DNA from: Ligilactobacillus araffinosus DSM 20653
GTDB taxonomy: Bacteria; Bacillota; Bacilli; Lactobacillales; Lactobacillaceae
Assembly: GCF_001435375.1 (NCBI RefSeq)
Contig: NZ_AYYZ01000025.1
Span: 1-64,000 of the forward strand
Reading direction: 5' to 3'
DNA: 64,000 nucleotides
Positions 9,864-17,508 of the stretch are shown in pieces; within the stretch, counting starts at the first letter, position 1; each line of letters begins with the position of its first letter. Under the pieces are notes generated by a model. It saw nothing but the letters and a program-made list of their open reading frames with translations, did not search any database and was not told the DNA's origin. Made by a program: the position numbers and the translations under genes.

Positions 9864-11453
9864 TTATTTCTTTATCTTTAGATATTTATTGTAATATTCT
9901 TCTAGCACTTCATTGATTTTTTCAGCAATGATTCGATAAGATTTTCTTGGTAGATTGGCCTCTGAGACCCGAATGATTCCTGGCTGAGTTCCAAAACCTA
10001 CCCCATCCATTAAAACTACTCCATTATTTTCAGAAAGCTTCATTAAAAAATCTATTTGAGCAAACGACTTCACAAAATACTTTCGAAACTGTTTACCATA
10101 TTTCTCTTCAGCAAGTTTATAAATATCAATTAATGTGTAATACTTTGCATTGGTTCGCGAATTATCGGCTTCAATTCCTAGTCCTTTCACTAAGTCAGTG
10201 TACCGCCGGTTAACAACATAGCGACATTCATCAATATAAGAATCGGTTGAGCCATTTGCATATACTAAGTGAGTCAATGCAAAAAGTACTTCCATCATTT
10301 GTTGCGGGGTTGATAACCCAGAAGTATGATAAAGCCCAATTGAACGACTATCAGCAGCAATTCGTTCAATAAATGGAAGTTCACTAGGATTAGTTTCAAC
10401 AATTCGATAACGATTATTGACTTCCTTTTGTTCTGCCGGTGGCAATTCATGAATCAAACGATCAAAAATGTTATTTTCATTCATCGCAAGTAATCCTAAC
10501 CGCCAACCAGTTGCACCGTAAAGCTTTGAAAACGAATAAATTAATAACGTATTTTGAGGAGCAACACTATAAACTGTTTGAAAACCGTCAACGAATGTTC
10601 CATAGACATCATCAGTAATAATCATTAAGTTAGGATTTTCCTTTATAACCTCACGAATCTTGTCTAAAATGTCATCGCCAAATGCTCGTGAAGCCGGATT
10701 AGTTGGATTAACGATAAATAATGCCTTAATTGAAGGATCCTTTAATTTATCCAATTCATCTGGATTAACTTTCCAATCGTTATCCGGATCAGCTTGAAGT
10801 TTAACTTCAACTAATTCGTAATCGTTTAACTTTGGAATTTGCAAGTATGGCGTAAAAATCGGTGTATTAATTGCAATTTTATCACCCGGTTTGATCAAAT
10901 GATTTTCAGCCAATGAGTGGAAAAGATATACAATCGCGGCCGTCCCACCTTCTGTTGCTAATAATTTAGTTGAGTCTGCAAGTTGAACGCCATTATACAA
11001 TGTTGATTCAAGGTACTTATTTAAAATAATTTCAGTATTTTTCAAAATTCGATTTGGCGTTGGGTAAGTATTTCCCATAATCCCGTTTGTTAATTCGGCG
11101 ACAAAGTCATCCAAATCCAAGTTTAGCTTTTGTGAAACATAGTCTAAAATATCTAAAATAAATTGATCATTTTTATGCAATTGCGGATCAAGAAAATCTT
11201 TTAACCGCTCAGTAATTCCTTTCTTTTCAATAAATCCAGCTAAATCACGGCGATCAATTGTCCGTTGAGATTCACCAACTCCAAATTCCGTTAGGCGCGC
11301 AAATGCTAATCGCGCTTTAGTATTGATCCAATTCGGATTTCCCTTTCCTGCATTCAAAAATTTATGATTATTTTTCTTTGCTAATTTGAGCATTAGACTA
11401 CTGATTTCAAAAGCCCCGAGTTTTTCTAAAGCTTTTTCTTGGCCAGCATCCAT
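9864..11453 (-). CDS. aspD: Aspartate 4-decarboxylase / aspartate aminotransferase
   Basis: Fold-type I PLP enzyme that decarboxylates aspartate at the beta carbon to alanine and CO2 and can also transaminate. 529 aa, matching the unusually long AspD subgroup rather than ordinary 390-aa aminotransferases. The PLP lysine is K310 in YSFSKLYGATGWRLG, with R318 in the substrate-binding position, and the cofactor-binding aspartate lies in IITDDVYGTF. AGAAGGGA precedes the ATG. It is first in the operon with gadC and gadB; no AspT-type aspartate:alanine exchanger gene is present in the window. Family assignment is confident; the partner transporter is inferred. Confidence 0.9.
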   Translation of the reverse strand: MDAGQEKALEKLGAFEISSLMLKLAKKNNHKFLNAGKGNPNWINTKARLAFARLTEFGVGESQRTIDRRDLAGFIEKKGITERLKDFLDPQLHKNDQFILDILDYVSQKLNLDLDDFVAELTNGIMGNTYPTPNRILKNTEIILNKYLESTLYNGVQLADSTKLLATEGGTAAIVYLFHSLAENHLIKPGDKIAINTPIFTPYLQIPKLNDYELVEVKLQADPDNDWKVNPDELDKLKDPSIKALFIVNPTNPASRAFGDDILDKIREVIKENPNLMIITDDVYGTFVDGFQTVYSVAPQNTLLIYSFSKLYGATGWRLGLLAMNENNIFDRLIHELPPAEQKEVNNRYRIVETNPSELPFIERIAADSRSIGLYHTSGLSTPQQMMEVLFALTHLVYANGSTDSYIDECRYVVNRRYTDLVKGLGIEADNSRTNAKYYTLIDIYKLAEEKYGKQFRKYFVKSFAQIDFLMKLSENNGVVLMDGVGFGTQPGIIRVSEANLPRKSYRIIAEKINEVLEEYYNKYLKIKK

Positions 11454-11494
11454 ATTAATATCTATCCCTTCTGCCTTTTTAAATACATATGACG

Positions 11495-11503
11495 ATTATA
11501 CCA
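11495..11503 (-). promoter_or_regulatory. Extended -10 promoter of aspD-gadC-gadB
   Basis: TGGTATAAT on the minus strand about 42 bases before the aspD start is a perfect TGnTATAAT extended -10. No good -35 is seen at 17 bases, which would fit an activator-dependent or extended -10 promoter. Confidence 0.6.
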
Positions 11504-11528
11504 GTATTCAAAATAAAATAAATAATTT

Positions 11529-12314
11529 TCAATCACTTTTATCTTTAAGAATTTTATCCCATGATTCCATTTGATCAATAAACTTTTTTGCTTTGACATA
11601 AACCCCGACTTGGCTATTATAAATTTCATCTAGTGCACGTCGCAAATTTCTTTTTGTCACTTTCTTTAAATTAATTGAATTTAATTTTGTCAAGTCAACA
11701 ACACTAAATTGTCGCAAAAAATAAATCGTTCGCTTATCCAAATGCAGTCGGTGCTCATCCAAAGGCCAATGCTTCTGACAAAGCAATCCACCATATATTT
11801 CAGAATAATCAAACGGAAGAACATCTCTGCCGCAAACTGCACATGCCTGCCAGTTCGGCTGAACCCCAAAACATCCAAGCAACTTAACTTCAATAATATT
11901 GGTAATAATTGCCGGATCATAGTCTTCATCAATTAATTGTAACGCAGTGGCAATTTGAGTAAACCATAAGCTCGCCAAGTTTGGCTGATTGCCAAATGCT
12001 TGGCGAGCTAATCCAAGAATATATGAAGCGTAGGCGTTAAGCTCAATATTTTGCGAAATTTCCTGGTACTGCGCAACTTCCTTCGTCGTCGTAATGAATG
12101 ACAATCCATCATCATTGATTTTTCCAATATAAGTTCCGTGAGTAAACGGTAAAATTGCCGCTTGCATTCGAAAACCGCGTTTCCGCGCTCCGCGAACAAA
12201 AAACGTCTTAAAGCCAAAGCGGTCAGTTAAAATCGTCACTAACATGTCGCGTTCACGATAATCTTGCCGACTGACAACGATTCCTGTAAACTCTTCATCT
12301 GAATAACTTCCCAC
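11529..12314 (-). CDS. recO: DNA repair protein RecO
   Basis: Mediator of RecA loading in the RecFOR recombination-repair pathway. 261 aa. N-terminal OB-fold (FTGIVVSRQDYRERDMLVTIL), then a helical domain with a zinc-binding cysteine set (C148, C158, C161, C179; CAVCGRDVLP, GGLLCQKHW). It starts at GTG (12312-12314) with AGGTG upstream. In relatives recO commonly follows era and precedes glyQ; here the upstream neighbour is an APC permease and the downstream neighbour is aspD. The usual cluster has therefore been opened on both sides. Confidence 0.95.
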   Translation of the reverse strand: MGSYSDEEFTGIVVSRQDYRERDMLVTILTDRFGFKTFFVRGARKRGFRMQAAILPFTHGTYIGKINDDGLSFITTTKEVAQYQEISQNIELNAYASYILGLARQAFGNQPNLASLWFTQIATALQLIDEDYDPAIITNIIEVKLLGCFGVQPNWQACAVCGRDVLPFDYSEIYGGLLCQKHWPLDEHRLHLDKRTIYFLRQFSVVDLTKLNSINLKKVTKRNLRRALDEIYNSQVGVYVKAKKFIDQMESWDKILKDKSD

Positions 12315-12329
12315 TGATTCACCTGCTTA

Positions 12330-13772
12330 CTATTTCAAAAGTAAAATAACTCCACCAATAGCAACGACCACAATTGCAACGGCAAACCATTTCTCAAACC
12401 GGGTGAAAATCGGTTCTCCAGGAGCCTGTTCTTTTCGTGCCTTGATAAACAACGGAATTCCAATTACATATGCAATAAACGCAATTGTCACGTAATTGAT
12501 TCCCGCTGAAATTCCCATGATCAAAGTAAACAAAGCAGCCAAAATTCCAGTTACTAATGCACTGATTCGGCCCTTTTGACCTGGATAATTTGCTTGCTTA
12601 ATTGAAAGCTTAATCAAATATAATGCACTAATAAAATATGGTGGAACCGTCATCGTTGCTACGATCGTATACGCCATTTGGAAAGCGTTACTAGCAAAAT
12701 GGGACAATAAAATGATCAGTTGCATCACAACTGTCGCTACAAAAAGCGAGAAGACCGGAACATGCTTCTTATTTTCCTTTGCGAAAATCTTCGGAAATGC
12801 TCCATCCTTTGCAGCAGCAAATGGCATTTCGGCTAACATCATCGTCCATGATAACCAGCATGACAAAACTGAAACGATCAACCCGGCTGCAATAATCAGC
12901 CGGCCTGCTGAACAGTGCATTGCCAATGTCAATAATTGAGCTGTTGATGGTGATACCATCCGGGCAATTTCACCATAGGATAAAAGTCCTAACGGCAACA
13001 ACGAAACAATAATATACAATACAAGGCACATAAAGTAGCCGATCGCCGTTGCCCGCTTAACTTCAAGCTGTGATTTGGCCCGGTCTGATAAAACGACTGC
13101 CCCTTCAATTCCACCGAACGCCCAAAGCGTAACGGTCATAGTTCTCAAAACTTGGTGCGGGATGCTTCCCAGCGATTGATCATGCAACGCAGGAATTAAT
13201 TGCGATGCACTGAAGTTAGTTGTAAATGTGACCCATTTAAAATGGATTGCCAATGCAACGATAATCAATGCAATTACTGCCATCCGGACAACCGTTCCAA
13301 CAACCGTTACCCAACCGGCTTGTTCAATCCCGTATGCAATAATAAACGTCATTCCCCATAAAATAATCGTTGCGCCAATCACTGACGGCCAATTATTTCC
13401 GCCGCTAAACTTTTCCGGGAAGAAATAATTCAGCGTACTCATAATTAAAACCGCATATGCAACGTTTGAGAAACATTCACAGATCCAGTAACCCCATGAA
13501 ACAAAAAAACCTGTAAATTTTCCAAAACCAGCTTCACCGTATTTATACAATCCAGTCGTCAAATCTGGTTTCAATTCAGTCAACTTCAAAAACATTGAGG
13601 TTACAAACCACATTCCAATTCCGACAACGATCCAGGCAATAATTTGGGCTTTTGCCCCCGCAACCGATGCCATATTTTTCGGTAAATCAAAAATTCCGCC
13701 CCCAAGCATCGCACTCAAAACGACACTTGCCAGGCTTAATAATCCGAGTTTCTTTGTTTTGTTGTTTTTCAT
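12330..13772 (-). CDS. APC-family basic amino acid/polyamine-type antiporter
   Basis: 480 aa, about 12 membrane segments. The first helix has the substrate-binding glycine motif AMLGGGIFDLP (residues 21-31), and later FGGIEGAVVLSDRAKS is typical of the APA subfamily (arginine:ornithine, lysine:cadaverine, histidine:histamine or tyrosine:tyramine exchangers). The exact substrate cannot be read from sequence and no decarboxylase or arginine deiminase gene adjoins it. Start ATG at 13772 has only a weak GGACGAAG ribosome binding site. It is preceded by a roughly 150-nt leader with a short peptide and a long-range stem, suggesting regulated expression, and lies 15 bases upstream of recO. Confidence 0.82.
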   Translation of the reverse strand: MKNNKTKKLGLLSLASVVLSAMLGGGIFDLPKNMASVAGAKAQIIAWIVVGIGMWFVTSMFLKLTELKPDLTTGLYKYGEAGFGKFTGFFVSWGYWICECFSNVAYAVLIMSTLNYFFPEKFSGGNNWPSVIGATIILWGMTFIIAYGIEQAGWVTVVGTVVRMAVIALIIVALAIHFKWVTFTTNFSASQLIPALHDQSLGSIPHQVLRTMTVTLWAFGGIEGAVVLSDRAKSQLEVKRATAIGYFMCLVLYIIVSLLPLGLLSYGEIARMVSPSTAQLLTLAMHCSAGRLIIAAGLIVSVLSCWLSWTMMLAEMPFAAAKDGAFPKIFAKENKKHVPVFSLFVATVVMQLIILLSHFASNAFQMAYTIVATMTVPPYFISALYLIKLSIKQANYPGQKGRISALVTGILAALFTLIMGISAGINYVTIAFIAYVIGIPLFIKARKEQAPGEPIFTRFEKWFAVAIVVVAIGGVILLLK

Positions 13773-13812
13773 TTAACTTCGTCCATTCTTTCAAATTTTT
13801 CTTTCTGATTCA

Positions 13813-13896
13813 TTATTTTTCAATTTTACGCATCCGTGGATGTCGATGGGCGAAAATAAGTTGTTTTGTTTGAATTTGTTGAAGAAAAATTTTCAT
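13813..13896 (-). CDS. Candidate 27-aa leader peptide before the APC permease
   Basis: Short minus-strand frame with ATG at 13896 and TAA at 13813. An AAAGGA lies 11 bases upstream. Its second half is strikingly basic: AHRHPRMRKIEK, residues 16-27, with two His, three Arg and two Lys. It lies inside the transcribed leader of a basic-amino-acid-type permease and is enclosed by a perfect 9-bp inverted repeat. This resembles attenuation leader peptides in general design, but translation is unproven and the spacing of the ribosome binding site is long. Confidence 0.4.
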   Translation of the reverse strand: MKIFLQQIQTKQLIFAHRHPRMRKIEK

Positions 13897-13907
13897 GTCA
13901 TCCACGG
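13834..13907 (-). promoter_or_regulatory. Long-range inverted repeat enclosing the leader peptide
   Basis: CCGTGGATG (13899-13907, minus strand) is perfectly complementary to CATCCACGG (13834-13842), 56 bases later. A further ATG/CAT pairing just inside would sequester the leader start codon. Such a stem in the permease 5' UTR could couple leader translation to downstream expression. Inference from sequence only. Confidence 0.5.
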
Positions 13908-13929
13908 TCCTTTCAATACTTTATTTCAA

Positions 13930-13938
13930 ATTATACCA
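13930..13938 (-). promoter_or_regulatory. Extended -10 promoter of the APC permease
   Basis: Minus-strand TGGTATAAT, identical to the extended -10 of the aspD operon, about 158 bases before the permease ATG. No clear -35 at the usual spacing. Confidence 0.55.
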
Positions 13939-14052
13939 ATTATTAATCAAGATTACACCTATTAATTTCGAAACCAGCCGAATTATTAACCTTCATCTCG
14001 CAGTTATGCTAGACTTATTCGATAGAAAACAACAATTATTGGAGTGAATTAA

Positions 14053-14829
14053 ATGACTTATCTGTTATACGGAATCTTAATTATTATTGGTTTGATTACT
14101 GGCGGAATCACCAGTCTTGTTGGTGCTAGCGCAGTTACGCTAATTGTGCCGACCCTTTCAATGCTTTTCCACGTTGATGTTCACACGGCCATTGGAACCA
14201 GTCTTTTCGTTGATATTGTGACCTCAATCGTTGTATCGTACAATTACTACCGAAAAGGCCACGTTGAACTAAAATCTGGACTTTGGATTGCGGTTGCATC
14301 AATTATCGGAGCTCAAATTGGAGCAAATATTGCCAATCAAACAAAAGGAGTTACCCTTTCCGGACTTTTCGGTGTGTTACTAATCTTCTCCGGCATCAGT
14401 CAACTGCGCAAAACTAAAAAAGGAAAACAAAAACCAAAGAAAAAAATCAATTTCAAACATCAATGGACTGAAATTCTAACCGCAATCCTAATTGGTATCG
14501 GCATTGGAATTATCAGCGGGATTTTCGGTGCTGGCGGTGGTGTAATGATTCTCCTTGCCTTAGTTATCATTCTTGGATACCCAATGCATACCGCGGTTGG
14601 AACATCGACCTTAATTATGGCCATCACAGCTTTCTCATCTGACGTTGGATATTTTACTCATGGGCACATTAATTTTCTTTACGGAGTCTTACTGGCAATC
14701 GGAGCTGTCATCGGTGGGATGCTCGGATCAAAATATGCCAACAAGATTAATGACCAAAAGTTGGCTGTTTTCCTCGATCTTTTCTTCATCATTATTGGAA
14801 TTATCATGCTTTTACAAATGGTAGGTTAA
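14053..14829 (+). CDS. TauE/SafE family (DUF81) permease
   Basis: 258 aa with about seven or eight membrane segments in two Gly-rich repeats. The first contains GITSLVGASAVTLIVPTLS and the second GIFGAGGGVMILLALV, the hallmark repeat of the TauE/SafE sulfite/organosulfonate exporter family. A basic stretch (RKTKKGKQKPKKK) forms the central cytoplasmic loop. TTGGAG precedes the ATG. It is followed after 4 bases by a metallo-hydrolase gene, so the two form a small plus-strand operon diverging from the APC permease. The family transports sulfite, sulfonates or related anions; the actual substrate is unknown. Confidence 0.85.
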   Translation: MTYLLYGILIIIGLITGGITSLVGASAVTLIVPTLSMLFHVDVHTAIGTSLFVDIVTSIVVSYNYYRKGHVELKSGLWIAVASIIGAQIGANIANQTKGVTLSGLFGVLLIFSGISQLRKTKKGKQKPKKKINFKHQWTEILTAILIGIGIGIISGIFGAGGGVMILLALVIILGYPMHTAVGTSTLIMAITAFSSDVGYFTHGHINFLYGVLLAIGAVIGGMLGSKYANKINDQKLAVFLDLFFIIIGIIMLLQMVG

Positions 14830-14833
14830 TCCA

Positions 14834-15703
14834 ATGAAACAAATTACATCTGATCTCTATTTAATAAAAATGGCTCAAACAAATCCATGTGCCCCACAAG
14901 TTAATGTTTATTTTTTGAAAAATGAAAAACTGTTAATTGATGCAGGCCCTAATAATTACCCATGTTATTTAAAATTAAAGCAAAACTTGGAAAACATTGG
15001 GATCGATCTCAAACAGATATCTGTGGTTGTAACTCATCACCATCCAGATCATGTAGGATTGTTAAAATACTTTCCTAAAGAAATTACGGTCTATGCTAGT
15101 CCAGAAATTCGATACTACGGAACATCCGCATATTTGAATGCGATTGATGAGCAAATCCGTCAGCTACAAATTCTTGGTATTCCAGCGCATGCCATTGACC
15201 AGGTAAAGTCTCAACTTCAACAACGATTTTTACCTTTCTTGGAAACCATTAATTTTGAAGATTTAAATCGACTACCTGTTTCTTCCATTCGGATTCACCG
15301 TTTATGTGGTCATTCACCGGCCGATATTGTTTTCCAAAAAGATAATTGCTTTTTTGGCGGTGATCTGATTTTAAAAGGCATTTACTTTAACATTCTTTTA
15401 GACATTAATCCGGTTAATCAAAAGTTATGCCTTTTAAACCAAGAATACAAACAGAGTATCAAGAAGATTTTAACGACATTTAAAGTCCAAACATGGTATC
15501 CGGGCCATGGCGACCCAATGAATTTTTCAAGTTTAATTAAGATTAATAAAAAATATCAAAAACTTAGTCAGTTGATTCATCAGCGAATTGTTCAATCTTT
15601 TTCATCTTCTGATTATGACTTAGCAATGCGTGAAATTTACAGTTACTTTCCGCATTTAAACGATTATTTTTATTTATCTGACATTTTAACGGTCCTTAAA
15701 TAA
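14834..15703 (+). CDS. Metallo-beta-lactamase-fold hydrolase
   Basis: 289 aa soluble protein. The metal-binding motif THHHPDH is at residues 67-73, followed by later ligands in RLCGHSPAD, FFGGDLI and WYPGHGDP, the order expected for two zinc ions in the glyoxalase-II/MBL fold. The C-terminal extension is helical. It begins 4 bases after the permease stop and is probably co-transcribed. Co-occurrence of an MBL hydrolase with a TauE-type permease suggests sulfur-compound handling (persulfide or thioester hydrolysis), but this is speculation; the substrate cannot be assigned. It ends at a bidirectional terminator. Confidence 0.85.
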   Translation: MKQITSDLYLIKMAQTNPCAPQVNVYFLKNEKLLIDAGPNNYPCYLKLKQNLENIGIDLKQISVVVTHHHPDHVGLLKYFPKEITVYASPEIRYYGTSAYLNAIDEQIRQLQILGIPAHAIDQVKSQLQQRFLPFLETINFEDLNRLPVSSIRIHRLCGHSPADIVFQKDNCFFGGDLILKGIYFNILLDINPVNQKLCLLNQEYKQSIKKILTTFKVQTWYPGHGDPMNFSSLIKINKKYQKLSQLIHQRIVQSFSSSDYDLAMREIYSYFPHLNDYFYLSDILTVLK

Positions 15704-15753
15704 AAACACGACACTTAGCACATTTATTTTATGACTCAATTATGCAGATATAG

Positions 15754-15788
15754 CAAAGAGACTGTGGCTTATATCACAGTCTCTTTAT
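15754..15788. terminator. Bidirectional intrinsic terminator
   Basis: AAAGAGACTGTG (15755-15766) pairs with CACAGTCTCTTT (15775-15786), with A-rich and T-rich flanks. It lies between two convergent genes and can serve both. Confidence 0.88.
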
Positions 15789-16253
15789 TTATAGCGGATA
15801 TTCTTGTTTAATTTTAAAATAGCTGCCGCGAATCGTCCCAGCCAATTTGGAGTGCATCTTAGCAAATTTAAACTTGCCTTCAAATTCTTCTAGAATCTCC
15901 ATGTGATCGCTTAGTTTAAAGCCAACTGCCCGCTTTTGCGGATCAACTAAATCATACATTACATTGATTGATAACCCATTTTGGTAAAACACATATAAGT
16001 GACGAACCCGTTCAATCGTAAAATCGGCCACTTCAAGTGGTTTGGATTTAAATTTTAAATCTCGTTCAGCAACGATTTGATCCATCATTTGAACTACATC
16101 TGGGCGTTCAGATGCCGGAAAAGTAATAAATTTCGTTTTAAAATGATTCCAGTAATACCGGGCTTCATTAGCCCGCAATCCAGCAAGTTCTGTAGCATAT
16201 GGTGAGCTTTCCAAACCCGAAGGAGTAACATTTTTGAAATCAATTTCCATCAT
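15789..16253 (-). CDS. Conserved-looking protein of unknown function (154 aa)
   Basis: I do not recognise this family. 154 aa, soluble, mixed alpha/beta by composition, no signal peptide and no cysteines. Two ATGs are adjacent (16253 and 16250) behind GGAGG; the first has the better spacing. Aromatic/charged segments such as EARYYWNHFKTKFITF and RVRHLYVFYQNGLSINVMYDL suggest a compact folded domain. It stands alone between a convergent hydrolase gene and a divergent coiled-coil gene. It has normal codon usage and a good ribosome binding site, so it is very likely real. Confidence 0.75.
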   Translation of the reverse strand: MMEIDFKNVTPSGLESSPYATELAGLRANEARYYWNHFKTKFITFPASERPDVVQMMDQIVAERDLKFKSKPLEVADFTIERVRHLYVFYQNGLSINVMYDLVDPQKRAVGFKLSDHMEILEEFEGKFKFAKMHSKLAGTIRGSYFKIKQEYPL

Positions 16254-16421
16254 TTTTTACCTCCATAATTAAATATTAACTAAATTAATTTGCCTTTTAG
16301 TTAAGAAATAAGTGTCCGCAAATAACTGAAGCCGTTTTCTTATACTTTAGATTCAATTACTATTACAATAAACTTGTAAAGAGAATTTTACAAATAAACT
16401 AATTGTAAGGGGTTATCACTT

Positions 16422-16814
16422 ATGGATTACGCAAAAGCAGAAGCAAAGTTACTGACGAAAATCAATGATCAAATTGAAAAACTTGATATCAACTTATCTA
16501 AAATGGGAAGTGCTGAGAATAAACTTATCCACTTTGCTGACCAAGAAAAAGCACTGCATGATCTGCACAACATTATTCGTGACGGAAAGAAAATCGACCG
16601 CGTTGAAGAACATGCTGAAAAACAATCCGAAAAAGAAGCTCAAAATTGGATTAACGACGAAAACAGCACCGTTAATAAAATTGAACGCAAAGTTGATGAT
16701 TTAATTGGGACGCTTTCAAATGTCAGCGACGATGATTCAAAAATCAAAAGTTATGTCGAACAAAAGAAAGTTATTGGCGATATCAAGTCAATTATTAAAG
16801 AATTTGATAAGTAA
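16422..16814 (+). CDS. Small charged coiled-coil protein, unknown function
   Basis: 130 aa, rich in Lys, Asp and Glu, with heptad-like stretches (KINDQIEKLDINLSKM; TVNKIERKVDDLIGTL) and no Cys, Pro or membrane segment. This predicts a soluble helical bundle or coiled coil. AAGGGGT precedes the ATG (spacing 8) and a clear terminator follows. Monocistronic. No known function recognised; it may be a stress-related or scaffold-like small protein, but nothing in the sequence decides this. Confidence 0.75.
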   Translation: MDYAKAEAKLLTKINDQIEKLDINLSKMGSAENKLIHFADQEKALHDLHNIIRDGKKIDRVEEHAEKQSEKEAQNWINDENSTVNKIERKVDDLIGTLSNVSDDDSKIKSYVEQKKVIGDIKSIIKEFDK

Positions 16815-16822
16815 TTGAAAAT

Positions 16823-16860
16823 TAACGAGATTGTGACATTTGTTGCAATCTCGTTTTTTA
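16823..16860 (+). terminator. Intrinsic terminator after the coiled-coil gene
   Basis: AACGAGATTGTGAC pairs with GTTGCAATCTCGTT, followed by a T-run, about 10 bases past the stop. Confidence 0.85.
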
Positions 16861-17484
16861 TATTTCTGACCATTTAATTTCTAATAAATAAATTTCGGGA
16901 ATGAATCTTCCCCACTATCCGTTTTAATCGTGCGCTTGGTTACACATCAACATCGAATACGTTCCATACGCGTTTAGAAAATCATCAATCATCACGATTG
17001 CTTGAGTGTTCAACTCTTTTGCCCAGTAAAAATGAAAGGTTTCAGTTTGCAAAGCAGTAAACAAACATGGATATTTACTTGAAAAATCACATAGAAACCC
17101 TGTCATCGTTCATTGGTTAACAACACAAATGATTATCTGCTTTTTCATTATAAATCACTTCACGAGTAAGTTAATCGGCATAATTATTGTAATAGGGCCT
17201 GGACAACCTTAACCGAGATGAGCAATCAAAAAATCGACAATCCGTTTTGTTGAAAGAAAAATCGTTTCTTGATCATTAATCCCGTTTATATTCTTTTGAG
17301 ATCGATTTGGCACCTTACCTACGTCACGTAACGTTTTAAAACCTTAAGTTGGCTTCCACGCATCAAGATAATTCGAATAAATTCTAAGAATTCGTCCTCG
17401 CCGAACTGCATAATACTTTATTCTTTCTTACCTCGCATTCTTATTTTATTATAAACAAAACATACGTTTGATAATAACATACAA
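16861..17484. other. About 620-base stretch without an intact gene; possible decayed genes
   Basis: No convincing full gene. On the minus strand an open frame from ATG at 17411 (MQFGEDEFLEF...) runs about 30 codons and stops. After a frame change the text remains protein-like (KVPNRSQKNIN..., then TKRIVDFLIAHLG), suggesting a frameshifted remnant. Further downstream a 60-codon frame (16924-17106) starting MTGFLCDF and ending CNQAHD has no ribosome binding site. The stretch looks like degraded coding DNA upstream of nothing obvious. Confidence 0.4.
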
Positions 17485-17508
17485 AAAAAGCTGATTAATA
17501 TCAGCTTT
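17485..17508 (-). terminator. Terminator overlapping the stop of the LytTR regulator
   Basis: AAAAGCTGA / TCAGCTTTT stem followed by a T-run on the minus strand. The upstream arm overlaps the stop codon of the regulator gene. Confidence 0.75.

Noticed and set aside
9864-11453. Ordinary aspartate aminotransferase
   Set aside because: Length of 529 residues and association with gadC/gadB fit the aspartate 4-decarboxylase subgroup better than the 390-residue transaminases.
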